NCBI RefSeq assembly: GCF_026241105.1
Contig: NZ_JAPFFT010000001.1
Span: 310,001-374,000 of the forward strand
DNA: 64,000 nucleotides
Direction of reading: 5' to 3'
DNA from: Arthrobacter rhizophilus
GTDB lineage: Bacteria > Actinomycetota > Actinomycetes > Actinomycetales > Micrococcaceae
Position numbers and translations under genes: made by a program. Of the stretch, positions 16,368 to 25,371 are shown piece after piece. The notes under the pieces are model-generated. The model had not been told where the DNA came from. It did no database searches and was given only the letters and a program-made list of their open reading frames with translations. Position 1 is the stretch's first letter. Every line of letters begins with the position of its first letter.

Positions 16368-17605
16368 TGGGCTGTCGCCTCCTGCTCGAGTTTTTCGATG
16401 TTTTGTGCCCATCGGACCAGTTCGGATTCGGTGCCGGGCTGGTGGTCCAGCAGCATCCGGAGCTCCTGTGCCGGCCGGTCCATCTTTCGGGCCACCGCAT
16501 CGATGACGGCATCTGCGCCCACTTCGGGGCCCAGCCGGAAATGCCTCGCAAGCCTGGTCAGGGCGCCGGCCCGTAGATTGTCGGCTGCCCGGCCGACCGC
16601 CCGCGAGTCCTGGTACAACCGGGCGCGGCCTTCGGCCGTTTCTGCGGCCTTGACCACCACCGGCAACGGTTCGAACACGAGCGGACCGAGGCGCCGGCCG
16701 CGCCACAGCACGGCGAGCAGGGCGACGACCATCAGCCACAGGCCCAGGAAGCCCACCCAAGGTGGCGCCAATTCATTGAGCGTAGCCGGCCTGCCGGCGG
16801 TGGGTACGTCTCCGAGCCCGGGGAGATACCAGACGAGATCCGGGGCAGGTCCAAGGGTACGGAAGGCCAATGCGGCGTTGCCCTCTTCCTGCAGCAGATC
16901 GTTGCTGATCATGGCCGCGCTGCCGAGAACCACCAGCCGTCCGTCCGTGGTGGCGGCGTACATCCCGCCGTCGCCGGTGCCTGGGCTGTAGCACATCGCG
17001 TCGGCTCCCTTGTAAAGGAACCCGTTCTTGCCGGAGACACGGCCTGCGACGAGTGGATCCGCTTGGCGACATCCCGCGTCCAACGTTGCCGTGCCGCTAG
17101 GAACCACGCCGGCGTGACGGATCCCGCTGCCCAGTCCGGTCAGGGTCCGGGGACCGGGAGACACCACCACCACGCGACCGGCTGATTTCAGCAACATGTG
17201 CAATTGGGCAGGGTCGAGATAGCCATTGCGGTCGTACAGCAGGACGGTGGCGCCGGGTTTCCCTGCCAGGAACGAGGCTGTGGAGGCGAAGGAATTGGAT
17301 TCCGTGACCGTTACTCCGTGCTGTCGGAGGACTTCGGCTGCTGCCATGGCCCCGTCGGGGGCCGGATTGCGGGCAGACAGGGGTGCCTTGTCCGTGCTGG
17401 CGGAATTTTGGGCCACGGTGAGGATGCCAAGCACGGCGACGATCGCTCCGATGATGATCCAGGCGATATGGCGTCTCGACCAGCCAAGCAGCCGCGAGGT
17501 CCACCGAAGCCTCTGGCCGTCCTGGGCCCTGTCCTGACCGTGTGTTCCGCCCGGCGCTCGGTCAGGGGTGCCACGTTCCTTGGCCGTGCCGGGAGCTGAA
17601 GTCAT
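16364..17605 (-). CDS. DUF4350 domain-containing membrane protein
   Basis: A 413-residue protein with a short polar N-terminus, one transmembrane helix (HIAWIIIGAIVAVLGILTVA, about residues 46-65), an extracytoplasmic DUF4350 domain with a Rossmann-like core (GATVLLYDRNGYLDPAQLHMLLKSAGRVVVVSPG) and a second helix (VGFLGLWLMVVALLAVLWRG) before a cytosolic tail. This domain sits between DUF4129 and MoxR genes in many actinobacteria, as here. Start and stop both overlap neighbours by 4 bp. No enzymatic motif is visible, and the function is probably structural or sensory within the MoxR system. Confidence 0.88.
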   Translation of the reverse strand: MTSAPGTAKERGTPDRAPGGTHGQDRAQDGQRLRWTSRLLGWSRRHIAWIIIGAIVAVLGILTVAQNSASTDKAPLSARNPAPDGAMAAAEVLRQHGVTVTESNSFASTASFLAGKPGATVLLYDRNGYLDPAQLHMLLKSAGRVVVVSPGPRTLTGLGSGIRHAGVVPSGTATLDAGCRQADPLVAGRVSGKNGFLYKGADAMCYSPGTGDGGMYAATTDGRLVVLGSAAMISNDLLQEEGNAALAFRTLGPAPDLVWYLPGLGDVPTAGRPATLNELAPPWVGFLGLWLMVVALLAVLWRGRRLGPLVFEPLPVVVKAAETAEGRARLYQDSRAVGRAADNLRAGALTRLARHFRLGPEVGADAVIDAVARKMDRPAQELRMLLDHQPGTESELVRWAQNIEKLEQEATAQ

Positions 17606-18288
17606 CGCGGCACCGCCAAACCGTTGCCTGCCTGACCGAGGAAATCAGGTTTTGTCGCCGACAATTCTGTGTCCAGTGCCAGGACGGCAGCGTGATCGGA
17701 TGAGGTGGCCGCTGCCTTGCCGTATTTCACCCCGTCGAAGAGTCTGGCCGCGTGTTCAAGCCGCGAACCGGCGGTCGCGAACGCGCGCCCTAATTGGACA
17801 GCCGCCTCGTCCGCGGTCCGGCCCGCTTGGGTATCAATGATTGCGCGGTCCTCAGCCGAGCGAACCACCGCGCGGAACTGCTCGACAACGGCCGTCTGCC
17901 AGTCTCCACGGCCTGCTGCGGCAGATGCCCGCGCGCGGAAAGCCTCGGCATTCACCGAGGACGCGTCGTCGAAAACCTCCGCAGATTCCTTCCGGCGGGG
18001 GTTGAGCCGTGGCCTGACCACGATCACGGCAACCACGATGAGGACTACCGCCAACACTCCAATCAGGAGCATGCCGATGTTCGGCCCGCTGATGGAATCG
18101 CCGTTCAGGGAACGGAGCCATTCGATGAACTGGTTCCACATCTCATCGATCCAACTGGGCTTGGCCGACGTGTATCGCGGCTTGGAGAGTTCCTCAACCG
18201 CCCATCGTTGGGCTTCCTCGCGGTCCGGGTCAACGGGAGGTTCGGAGGCAACGAAAAGAAAGGAAAAAGGCGCGGATCCCGGGATCAT
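17602..18288 (-). CDS. DUF4129 domain-containing membrane protein
   Basis: A 228-residue protein with an N-terminal hydrophobic signal-like segment (SAPFSFLFVAS), a juxtamembrane region, one clear transmembrane helix (IGMLLIGVLAVVLIVVAVIVVR) and a cytosolic C-terminal DUF4129 helical domain (EAFRARASAAAGRGDWQTAVVEQFRAVVRSAEDRAII). This domain is the usual companion of transglutaminase-like or DUF4350/MoxR/DUF58 proteins. I chose the ATG at 18288 rather than the in-frame ATG at 18324 because it gives the same 4-bp ATGA overlap with the upstream gene that every other junction in this operon shows. Confidence 0.85.
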   Translation of the reverse strand: MIPGSAPFSFLFVASEPPVDPDREEAQRWAVEELSKPRYTSAKPSWIDEMWNQFIEWLRSLNGDSISGPNIGMLLIGVLAVVLIVVAVIVVRPRLNPRRKESAEVFDDASSVNAEAFRARASAAAGRGDWQTAVVEQFRAVVRSAEDRAIIDTQAGRTADEAAVQLGRAFATAGSRLEHAARLFDGVKYGKAAATSSDHAAVLALDTELSATKPDFLGQAGNGLAVPR

Positions 18289-19550
18289 CCTGTTGGCGAA
18301 CCCTGGCCGGTCACGGGCGGCCATGGCGGCGCGTTAAGTTGACGAACCCCGCCGCGGCCGGGAACGCCGTCGGGATCTTCTCCGGTCTCCAAAAGCCGCA
18401 GGAGCTCCAGATCCAGGCCGTCACGTCGCATCCGCAAGTCCATGTAGATCAGCGCGGATACGGAAGTTTGGAACGCGAACCCAACCGCACCTACGAGAGC
18501 CCCTACGACCGAGGAAACCACCAACAGGACCACCGTTGTCGTGGTCACTTGTCCGGCGCTCGGATGAGGCGAAAAGACGGCCGTCAATCCGCCGGACGCC
18601 AAGCTCACGGGAATCTGGATGACCTGCGCGATGACTCCCACCATGAAGCCAACAAGCAGTGTGATGCCAAAGATCCGCCACCAATTCCTCGACGTCAGGG
18701 TCCACGAGCGACGAAGACCGGCGAAGACGCCGGCTCCTTCTATGGTGACGGCGGCCGGGGCCACCATCAGCTTGGTGTAGACCCAGATATATACGACGAC
18801 GGCGCCAAGTCCCAGGGGAAGGACCAGAAGCAGCCCGGCAGGTCCCATGCCAGTCAAGATGAGCGCGGCGAGCAAGAACAGGACCACGAAGAACAGCAAT
18901 GATCCGGCCAGCAGGAGGACAGCGAGGCCCACGAGGGGCCAGATACGTGAGCGGGCCAGCGACCACATTTGCTTGAACCCGGTAGGGCGGTTCAGCGCCG
19001 ACCTGGCGACGGGTATGGCCATGACGCCTTGGAGGATGGCGGCGAGCCCCATGGCGAGCAATGAGATACCCATAGCCCCGGCAAAGACGCCAAGGATCGG
19101 GCCAAGATACCGCATCGATTCCGACTGGCTCGTGAATCCGCCTACGGGAGGTTGTGCGATCCCGAGCATCCCCAGCGCGGCAACCCCGCTCAAGGCGCCG
19201 ATGATGGCTTGGACGATAAGTGCGGAACCGAACATGGTTTTGGCGTTCCGGCGGATGGTTTGGAAAGCGCCGTCCATGATCTCGCCGAACATCAGCGGCC
19301 GGAGGGGCACGATTCCGGGTTTCGGGGGAGCGACATAGCGGGGCTGGCCATAAGGCGGCGGACCGCTCGCGGACCAGCGCGGATCAACCGGGGCGCCCCA
19401 TGATTGCCCCGGATACTGTGGCGCGCCCCATTGCGGCTGGGCACCCCATTGCGGCTGGGCGCCGGGCGGTGGCGCGCCCCATTGCGGCTGGGCATCCCAC
19501 GGTGACCGCGGTCCCTGTTCGGGCCGGTCGCCCGGATCTGGCTGTGACAC
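18285..19550 (-). CDS. Polytopic membrane protein with Gln/Trp-repeat N-terminus
   Basis: A 421-residue protein, first gene of the DUF4129-DUF4350-MoxR-DUF58 operon. The cytosolic N-terminus of about 95 residues is Pro/Gln/Trp/Gly-rich with near-perfect QPQWGAPP-type repeats. The rest has about six long hydrophobic stretches and resembles the glycerophosphodiester phosphodiesterase membrane-domain (GPDPase_memb-like) proteins of actinobacteria, with no phosphodiesterase catalytic domain. I start it at GTG 19550 because GGGGAGGAAG lies 5-8 bp upstream. An ATG at 19649 would add 33 basic residues with no ribosome-binding site and lies closer to divergent mtrA. Role unknown; a scaffold for the operon's envelope system is an inference. 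Confidence 0.8.
   Translation of the reverse strand: MSQPDPGDRPEQGPRSPWDAQPQWGAPPPGAQPQWGAQPQWGAPQYPGQSWGAPVDPRWSASGPPPYGQPRYVAPPKPGIVPLRPLMFGEIMDGAFQTIRRNAKTMFGSALIVQAIIGALSGVAALGMLGIAQPPVGGFTSQSESMRYLGPILGVFAGAMGISLLAMGLAAILQGVMAIPVARSALNRPTGFKQMWSLARSRIWPLVGLAVLLLAGSLLFFVVLFLLAALILTGMGPAGLLLVLPLGLGAVVVYIWVYTKLMVAPAAVTIEGAGVFAGLRRSWTLTSRNWWRIFGITLLVGFMVGVIAQVIQIPVSLASGGLTAVFSPHPSAGQVTTTTVVLLVVSSVVGALVGAVGFAFQTSVSALIYMDLRMRRDGLDLELLRLLETGEDPDGVPGRGGVRQLNAPPWPPVTGQGSPTG
19426..19493 (-). repeat. Three copies of a 17-bp in-gene repeat
   Basis: CCCCATTGCGGCTGGGC occurs exactly at 19426-19442, 19444-19460 and 19477-19493. It encodes the QPQWGAP-type repeats of the membrane protein's cytosolic tail. 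A more diverged copy lies just downstream in the same tail (19395-19414). Perfect identity at the DNA level suggests recent expansion. Confidence 0.85.
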
Positions 19551-19728
19551 GTCTTCCTCCCCAAAAAATGCGGCCCGCAGCCGTGCACGGACCCGGAAAG
19601 GGACCGTTCGCTCCAGCCTATAGTTCCGCCGCCGTGCCTCATAGCCCAATCGGCCCGCCTTTAGCAGCGCGCCATGCCGTGATCCGGCTCAACGGGACAA
19701 AGGCTGGGCGATAAGGGAATATATAACT

Positions 19729-20403
19729 ATGAAGGCACGCATCCTGGTAGTAGACGACGACGAAGCGCTGGCTGAAATGATCGGCATCGTGCTGCGGAAC
19801 GACGGCTTCGACCCGGTGTTTTGCGCGGACGGAGGGCAAGCACTTGAAGTTTTCCGTTCTTCAAAGCCTGATCTGGTATTGCTTGACCTGATGCTGCCCG
19901 GTTCGGATGGCATCGAAGTGTGCCGGCAGATTCGTGGGGAGTCCGACGTTCCAATTGTCATGCTCACTGCCAAATCGGATACCTCCGATGTTGTCCGCGG
20001 CCTTGAATCGGGTGCCGATGACTACGTGCCAAAGCCCTTCAAACCGGCCGAACTCGTGGCACGGGTCCGCGCCCGGCTGCGCCCCGGAGACCAGAAAGCA
20101 CCGGAGACCCTGCGGATTGCCGATGTCACCATCGACGTCGCGGGCCACTTGGTGACGCGCGGCGGAGAACGGATTTCGCTGACACCCTTGGAATTCGACC
20201 TGTTGGTTGCCCTGGCCCGCAAGCCTTGGCAGGTGTTCACCCGCGAACTGCTCCTTGAGCAGGTGTGGGGCTACCGCCACGCTGCCGACACCCGGCTGGT
20301 CAACGTCCATGTCCAGCGGCTGCGGTCCAAGATCGAACGTGATCCGGAAGCCCCCGAAGTTGTATTGACGGTTCGTGGTGTCGGATATAAAGCAGGCTCC
20401 TGA
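19729..20403 (+). CDS. mtrA: Response regulator MtrA
   Basis: OmpR/PhoB-type DNA-binding response regulator, the essential regulator of cell-wall remodelling and division genes in actinobacteria. The 224-residue product has acidic pocket residues D10-D11, phospho-acceptor D53 (LLDLMLPG), switch T80 (VMLTAK) and K102 (PKPF). A winged-helix output domain follows (ITPLEFDLL-like SLTPLEFDLL, RELLLEQVWGYRHAADTRLVNVHVQRLRSKIERDP). AGGGA precedes the ATG. It overlaps mtrB by 29 bp. The mtrA-mtrB-lpqB order is diagnostic and identical to that in mycobacteria. The 178-bp gap to the divergent membrane-protein gene should hold its promoter, but I see no clear -35/-10 pair. Confidence 0.97.
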   Translation: MKARILVVDDDEALAEMIGIVLRNDGFDPVFCADGGQALEVFRSSKPDLVLLDLMLPGSDGIEVCRQIRGESDVPIVMLTAKSDTSDVVRGLESGADDYVPKPFKPAELVARVRARLRPGDQKAPETLRIADVTIDVAGHLVTRGGERISLTPLEFDLLVALARKPWQVFTRELLLEQVWGYRHAADTRLVNVHVQRLRSKIERDPEAPEVVLTVRGVGYKAGS

Positions 20404-22348
20404 GTCTTCCACCGGTGAGCCCGGCACTGACCTAGAGGCAGCATCGGCAGAGGTCAAACACCCCGTTGCAGGACATCCTGTCCCGGAACACACCGACGCC
20501 CGGGCACTAAACCTTCCTTGGATCCTGGAGCGTACTCGGATCTGGACCCGCCGCGCCCTGATCTTGGCACTACGTGTGTCTCGGCTTGTGGTGACCGGAC
20601 TTCGCCACATTCGTCCGGGAATCCGGTATTTGTGGCGCGCCCTGCTGCGCCGTTGGCGCCGCTCGCTTGAATTCAGGACCGTAGCCGTGACTATCGTGCT
20701 GTCGGTCGTTTCGTTTGCGGTGGTCGGGGCGTACCTCTCCAACCAAATAGCGAACAACCTGTTCCAGGAGCGTCTGAAGCAAGCCGAATCTGAGAGCCGC
20801 TACTACGTCAAGCAGGTCCAGGACACCTTCGACGGTTCACAGGCCAACGATCAGTCAAGCGTCATCACGCTCGTCTACGACACCCTCAAGGCAGTCGAGG
20901 GCAACGGTTCGGTCATCCAGCGGCGATATGTCTTCGAAGCCATGCCCGAACAAACAAAGCCTCGCAATCGCTGGGTGGAATCGCGGGCGTCGGATCAATT
21001 GACGGTGCGCGTCATCCCCCCGGCGCTCCGCAAATCAGTCCAGGAATCGGGCAAGGACCAGTACTGGGCATCCACGGAGTTTCCGGTCGGCAACCAGGAC
21101 CACCCTGGCATCGCCGTCGGAAACAAAGTCACCTTCAACGGCACCGTCTACGAGCTTTATCTCCTCTACGACTTGGATACCGCCCAACAAACGCTGGACG
21201 AGATCCAGAATGTCCTGTGGGCGGGTGGCGCCGCACTTATCCTGATGATCGGTGGCATTGCCTGGTACGTGACGAGGAACGTCGTGAGCCCGGTGAGCCA
21301 CGCCGCCGTCGTCTCAGAGAAACTGGCCGCCGGCCAGTTGCAGGAGCGCATGGTGGTCAAGGGCGAAGATGAGGTGGCGAGGCTGGGTGCCTCCTTCAAC
21401 CACATGGCCGCGAGCCTGCAGGAACAAATTACGCAGTTGGCCACCCTGTCCCAGATGCAGCAGAGATTCGTTTCCGATGTGTCGCATGAATTGCGGACCC
21501 CTCTCACGACGGTCCGGATGGCAGCAGAGGTGCTGTTCGACGCGCGGGATGACTTCGACCCCATCAACAAGCGCTCAGCCGAACTCCTCTACAACCAGGT
21601 GGAGCGCTTCCAATCCTTGCTCTCTGACCTGCTGGAGATTTCGCGCTTCGACGCCGGTGCTGCTGTCCTGGACTCCGAGCCCACGGACATACTCCAGGTG
21701 GTATCCCATGTCATCGATAGTGCCTCACCGGTCGCCGCGGAGTACGGCTCCGAAGTGCGTCTCAACTCCCGCCACAAACGCATCATCGTGGACATGGATT
21801 CCCGCCGGATCGATCGCATCCTCCGGAACCTGCTCCTCAACGCCGTTGAACATGGCGAGGGGAAACCCGTCCATATCTCTGTCGCAGCCAACCATGAAGC
21901 GGTCGCTGTCTCAGTGCGGGACTTCGGCATAGGGATGAGTCCGGCCGAGGCCGCGCGGGTGTTCGATCGCTTCTGGCGTGCCGACCCTGCCCGGGCCCGG
22001 ACAACCGGCGGCAGCGGCCTTGGACTTTCCATCGCAGCGGAGGACACCAAACTCCATAACGGTTGGCTTCAGGCTTGGGGCCGTAAAGGATCCGGGTCCA
22101 ACTTCCGCTTGACCTTGCCCCTCAAGAAGGGAGGCGCCATTGTGAAATCCCCGTTGCAGCTTGAACCGGCGGATATCCACTTGCCCGGCGCCGCCCCCGA
22201 GCGCCAAATGCTCGTCTTGGATGCGGGCGAAGCGCCGTCGGAGCAGGGTTCCACTGGCCCGACGCCGAATGGTCCTTCGGCGATCCCCCCGGCGTTGCCT
22301 CCGGCCGGCAAGGGCGATGCCGACAAAACGGGAGGAACCGCATCATGA
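20375..22348 (+). CDS. mtrB: Sensor histidine kinase MtrB
   Basis: Membrane sensor kinase that phosphorylates MtrA. The 657-residue product has an N-terminal cytosolic region, a first transmembrane helix (about residues 100-124), an extracytoplasmic sensor domain of about 160 residues, a second helix ([18 protein letters not shown]), HAMP, the H-box [20 protein letters not shown] (His at about 371), the N-box [11 protein letters not shown] and the G-boxes DFGIGM and [14 protein letters not shown] Pro/Gly-rich tail of about 60 residues follows. The GTG at 20375 lies inside mtrA. A second GTG follows directly, so the exact start is uncertain. The stop overlaps lpqB by 4 bp. Confidence 0.95.
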   Translation: MVSDIKQAPESSTGEPGTDLEAASAEVKHPVAGHPVPEHTDARALNLPWILERTRIWTRRALILALRVSRLVVTGLRHIRPGIRYLWRALLRRWRRSLEFRTVAVTIVLSVVSFAVVGAYLSNQIANNLFQERLKQAESESRYYVKQVQDTFDGSQANDQSSVITLVYDTLKAVEGNGSVIQRRYVFEAMPEQTKPRNRWVESRASDQLTVRVIPPALRKSVQESGKDQYWASTEFPVGNQDHPGIAVGNKVTFNGTVYELYLLYDLDTAQQTLDEIQNVLWAGGAALILMIGGIAWYVTRNVVSPVSHAAVVSEKLAAGQLQERMVVKGEDEVARLGASFNHMAASLQEQITQLATLSQMQQRFVSDVSHELRTPLTTVRMAAEVLFDARDDFDPINKRSAELLYNQVERFQSLLSDLLEISRFDAGAAVLDSEPTDILQVVSHVIDSASPVAAEYGSEVRLNSRHKRIIVDMDSRRIDRILRNLLLNAVEHGEGKPVHISVAANHEAVAVSVRDFGIGMSPAEAARVFDRFWRADPARARTTGGSGLGLSIAAEDTKLHNGWLQAWGRKGSGSNFRLTLPLKKGGAIVKSPLQLEPADIHLPGAAPERQMLVLDAGEAPSEQGSTGPTPNGPSAIPPALPPAGKGDADKTGGTAS

Positions 22349-24081
22349 GCTTCCGACGCTCATACTTGCCCCGGCGCCGGTATCTGCTGAGGGCGACAAT
22401 CGCCATTCTTGCGGTCCTCGTGGTAGTCCTCAGTTCCTGCGCGCAAATCCCAAGGTCCGGTCCTGTGGGAAAGAGCAAGGACGAAAGCGCGGGCAACCCG
22501 AACGCTCCCGTCTTCTTCCCTCCGCCGCCACACCCCGGAGCCAGCCCGGCGTCAATCATTGAAGACTTCTACGGCGCCGGCAGCGGGTACGAAAGCGACT
22601 ATGCCGTGGCGCGCCAATACCTTACGCAGTCGCTGTCCGTCAGTTGGAAGTCCGACAAACGAACGCTCGTTTTCCGCAAGGCGACAGTCGTCAAAACCGG
22701 CGTGGAAAATGAGTTCAAGTACCAGCTCGACCTCGCTTACGCGGTCGACGCCGACGGCGTTGCCACGCAGTTTCCAGAAGGAACCACGGAGACAATTCCG
22801 GTGACTTTGGAACAGGTCGACGGCGAGTGGCGGATCTCGGCCGTTCCGGACGGTACTGCGATCCCGGAAGAGACCTTCAAAGTCATCTATGCGGCCCAGC
22901 CCATCTATTTCTACGACCCCACGTTTATTTATGCGGTTCCGGATATCCGCTGGTTCATTAAGAAGAACACCGTCAAGGCGATGACCAGCGCCTTGCTTGC
23001 CGGGCCGGCGCCATATCTGCGGGGCGCTGTCGTCAGCGCTTTCCCATCGGGCATGAAGCTGGCCAGGGAATCGGTGCCCGTTGTTTCGGGAGCAGCCCAA
23101 GTTGACCTGTCAGCGAAGGAGCTCGTCGACGCCTCCGCCGAGGATAGGCAGCGCATGCAGAATCAGCTGGCGCTGACGTTCCGTAGCCAGTCGGATGTGG
23201 TGAACGTGCAGCTCCGGGCTGACCAGGATCTTGTCCGGGTGGAAGACAATGGCTCGGTCCTGCCGCCCGTGCTGGAGAAGAATGCACCTGCCCGTCAGAT
23301 CGCAGTCAGCAACAATGAACTGGTGCGCTACGAGAACAACAGAATCTCGACCCTCCCGGACATGCAGCCGGTGGCGGGACTGGACCCGAGGGCTCCAGCC
23401 GAGTCCCCGACATCCCAGGCGGTGGCCTTCCTCAACGACGCTGGAACAGTCCTTTATTCGATCATTCCGGGCCAGCCCGCCCGTCAGTTGACAACCAGGA
23501 GCACCCTGAGCCACCCCTCCTTCAGTCCGCAGGATTGGGTCTGGACGGCAGGGCCGGGAGCCAGCGGCGCCACCGAGGTTGTGGCATTCAAACCATCCAA
23601 CGTTGCACAGGGCCAGCCTGTCCCCACGGTGACCATGGCGCCGGCATGGTTGGCCGGACGCGTGGTGAGGGATTTCCGCATATCCCGCGAAGGCACGCGC
23701 GCACTCGTCATCTCCGAAATGAATGGCAAGTCATCCGTGCAAGTGACCGGCATTGTCCGCAATCCCGACGGCACCCCCAAAGATCTGACCGCCCCGATTA
23801 CCTTGATTTCTTCAGCGCCTGCCGATCAAGGGGTCTGGGTCAATTCCACGACGGTTGCCGTGATGAAGGCCTCATCCAGTCAAAACGTTGTTCCCGAGCT
23901 GCTGTCCCTGACATCCAGCCAGCCGCAGCTGTTGCCGGCTTGGCCGAGCCTGACCACCATCAGTGCCGGCAACGGGCCCGACCAGATATTTGGACAGTCG
24001 GCCGCCGGAGTGTTCCAGCGGGTGGGCAATGGCTGGGAACTGCAACTCAAGGGTCCGGTGGACCCTGCCTTCCCGGGCTAG
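22345..24081 (+). CDS. lpqB: Lipoprotein LpqB
   Basis: Membrane-anchored lipoprotein that modulates MtrB signalling in actinobacteria. The 578-residue product has a signal peptide with twin-Arg-like basic residues ([20 protein letters not shown]) and lipobox LSSC. An N-terminal domain, a GerMN-type domain (region [34 protein letters not shown]...) and a C-terminal beta-propeller-like half follow. The ATGA overlap with mtrB fixes the start and indicates translational coupling. The operon probably ends here, since the next gene is 110 bp away behind two DnaA-box-like sequences. No hairpin terminator was seen. Confidence 0.95.
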   Translation: MSFRRSYLPRRRYLLRATIAILAVLVVVLSSCAQIPRSGPVGKSKDESAGNPNAPVFFPPPPHPGASPASIIEDFYGAGSGYESDYAVARQYLTQSLSVSWKSDKRTLVFRKATVVKTGVENEFKYQLDLAYAVDADGVATQFPEGTTETIPVTLEQVDGEWRISAVPDGTAIPEETFKVIYAAQPIYFYDPTFIYAVPDIRWFIKKNTVKAMTSALLAGPAPYLRGAVVSAFPSGMKLARESVPVVSGAAQVDLSAKELVDASAEDRQRMQNQLALTFRSQSDVVNVQLRADQDLVRVEDNGSVLPPVLEKNAPARQIAVSNNELVRYENNRISTLPDMQPVAGLDPRAPAESPTSQAVAFLNDAGTVLYSIIPGQPARQLTTRSTLSHPSFSPQDWVWTAGPGASGATEVVAFKPSNVAQGQPVPTVTMAPAWLAGRVVRDFRISREGTRALVISEMNGKSSVQVTGIVRNPDGTPKDLTAPITLISSAPADQGVWVNSTTVAVMKASSSQNVVPELLSLTSSQPQLLPAWPSLTTISAGNGPDQIFGQSAAGVFQRVGNGWELQLKGPVDPAFPG

Positions 24082-24114
24082 TCGTCAATATCGTCAACTT
24101 CTCGACACAGCCTG

Positions 24115-24140
24115 TTGTCCACATAGCCTGGTTCTCCACA
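24115..24140 (+). promoter_or_regulatory. Two direct DnaA-box-like 9-mers
   Basis: TTGTCCACA (24115-24123), identical to the consensus DnaA box of high-GC actinobacteria, and TTCTCCACA (24132-24140), one mismatch from it. They have the same orientation and are 17 bp apart start to start. They lie between lpqB and the ComF-family gene. No AT-rich unwinding element is visible, so this is not a replication origin by itself. Confidence 0.5.
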
Positions 24141-24191
24141 TGAGCACGTCCGGTGCTGTTGGCGGTGGACGGGAAGCCGGATGCTTAGGGA

Positions 24192-25166
24192 ATGGGGAAT
24201 GACAACAGGCCCTGCCGCGTGCGCGACCCCGATCTTGCGCTCCGCGTCCACCCCGCGCGTCATCGGGGATTTCATCCTGCCCGTTTGATGCGGCTCGCAC
24301 AGGCCCTGGACGACGCGGTCATCGAGTTGCTGGCCATTCTGGCTCCCGTGGAGTGCGTGTGCTGTGGTGCCGAGGACTCTGCTCTTTGCGGTGCCTGTGC
24401 GAGGCAGTTGCGTCTTTTGTGCAAGCGCCCTTTCCGCGCTGAAGGGCAGGCGCCGGCCTTGCTCACGGTGGATGGCGCCGTGCTCCTGCCTGTTGTCGCG
24501 GCGGGCCACTATCGGGACGAACTCGCGCAGGTCCTGCTGTCTTTCAAGCATCTGGGCCAGGGTCAGCTGGCTTCAACACTCGCCCCTGCTTTAGGGAAGG
24601 CCATCCGGGCAGCCGTTGGATACCGGGGGGATATCTGTGTGGTTCCTGTTCCCAGCAGCAACGCGGCTTTCCGGCGCCGCGGATTCAGTCCTGTCCATCT
24701 CCTACTCGGTCATTTGCGGCGCCGGGGTGCCTTGCCAGGCCTGGAGGTGAAGGACGCGTTGAAGAAGGTGAGTCCCGGGACAGCAGTGCAGACACTCGTC
24801 ACCGCAATGCCGGCCTGGTTCCAAGGTGTTGCGGACAGCATTGTGGGAAACGCCAGGCGTTGGCGCGAGGCTTTCCATCCAGCGGGTGCCGCCCAAAAGC
24901 CCGGCGTTACGTTGCGGCGGCCAGGAACCGGACAAAAGGGCCTGGGCCGTGGAGACCGTGCGCGCCGTGTCCGGGGATCCATGACCGTCCGGCTGTTCCG
25001 GGAACGGGCGTTGGAGGGCAGGGCCTGCATCATCGTCGACGACGTCCTCACCACGGGTGCCACCCTCGCTGAAGCGGCCCGGGCAGTGACGGCCGCGGGT
25101 GGCACGGTGTGTGGTGCGGTTGTCCTTGCGGCCACTCGACCACCGGCCGGAAACGAGCTCCCCTAG
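24192..25166 (+). CDS. ComF-family phosphoribosyltransferase-like protein with insertion
   Basis: A 324-residue ComF-family protein. Homologues are needed for DNA uptake in naturally competent bacteria, but the family is also widespread in bacteria without known competence. The N-terminal zinc-ribbon has four cysteines (C55/C58 and C66/C69) and the C-terminal type-I PRTase motif is IIVDDVLTTGATL (280-292). Typical members are about 230 residues. Here about 60 extra residues (roughly 190-248) sit between the VVPVPSSNAAFRRRGF segment and the QKGLGRGDRARRVRGSM motif. Start at ATG 24192 after AGGGAATGGGG. An ATG at 24288 would remove a 32-residue non-conserved extension. Position between lpqB and hpf matches the mycobacterial gene order. 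Confidence 0.88.
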   Translation: MGNDNRPCRVRDPDLALRVHPARHRGFHPARLMRLAQALDDAVIELLAILAPVECVCCGAEDSALCGACARQLRLLCKRPFRAEGQAPALLTVDGAVLLPVVAAGHYRDELAQVLLSFKHLGQGQLASTLAPALGKAIRAAVGYRGDICVVPVPSSNAAFRRRGFSPVHLLLGHLRRRGALPGLEVKDALKKVSPGTAVQTLVTAMPAWFQGVADSIVGNARRWREAFHPAGAAQKPGVTLRRPGTGQKGLGRGDRARRVRGSMTVRLFRERALEGRACIIVDDVLTTGATLAEAARAVTAAGGTVCGAVVLAATRPPAGNELP

Positions 25167-25209
25167 ATACGGGGGAGCGGCAGCGCACATCGACTCAAAC
25201 AAAAAATAA

Positions 25210-25237
25210 GTGACGAAAGGGTGAATTACCCGTGACG
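25210..25237 (+). promoter_or_regulatory. Inverted repeat flanked by direct repeats in the hpf leader
   Basis: GGGT-GAATT-ACCC (25219-25231) is framed by two GTGACG direct repeats (25210-25215 and 25232-25237). A further GGTAC/GTACC pair lies at 25258-25262 and 25274-25278. The 205-bp gap before the hibernation factor gene is long for this region and these elements are the only structure I see in it. The regulator is unknown. Confidence 0.3.
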
Positions 25238-25371
25238 ATGAACTAACGTCGGTTATGGGTACCAAGAACAGATGTACCTGTCGATAGCGGCTCGGAAAGG
25301 GGCTCGACTGTCCGTCAGATCAGCCCCGAGAAGCGCCCTTATCGTGTCACCTGAGTTGTTTGGAGGGCACC

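Noticed and set aside
16368..16760. 131-codon extension of the MoxR gene
   Set aside because: It is the shadow of the DUF4350 gene. The ATGA junction at 16364-16367 fixes the start.
24115..24140. A replication origin at the paired DnaA boxes
   Set aside because: Only two boxes, no AT-rich unwinding region and no dnaA/dnaN genes nearby.
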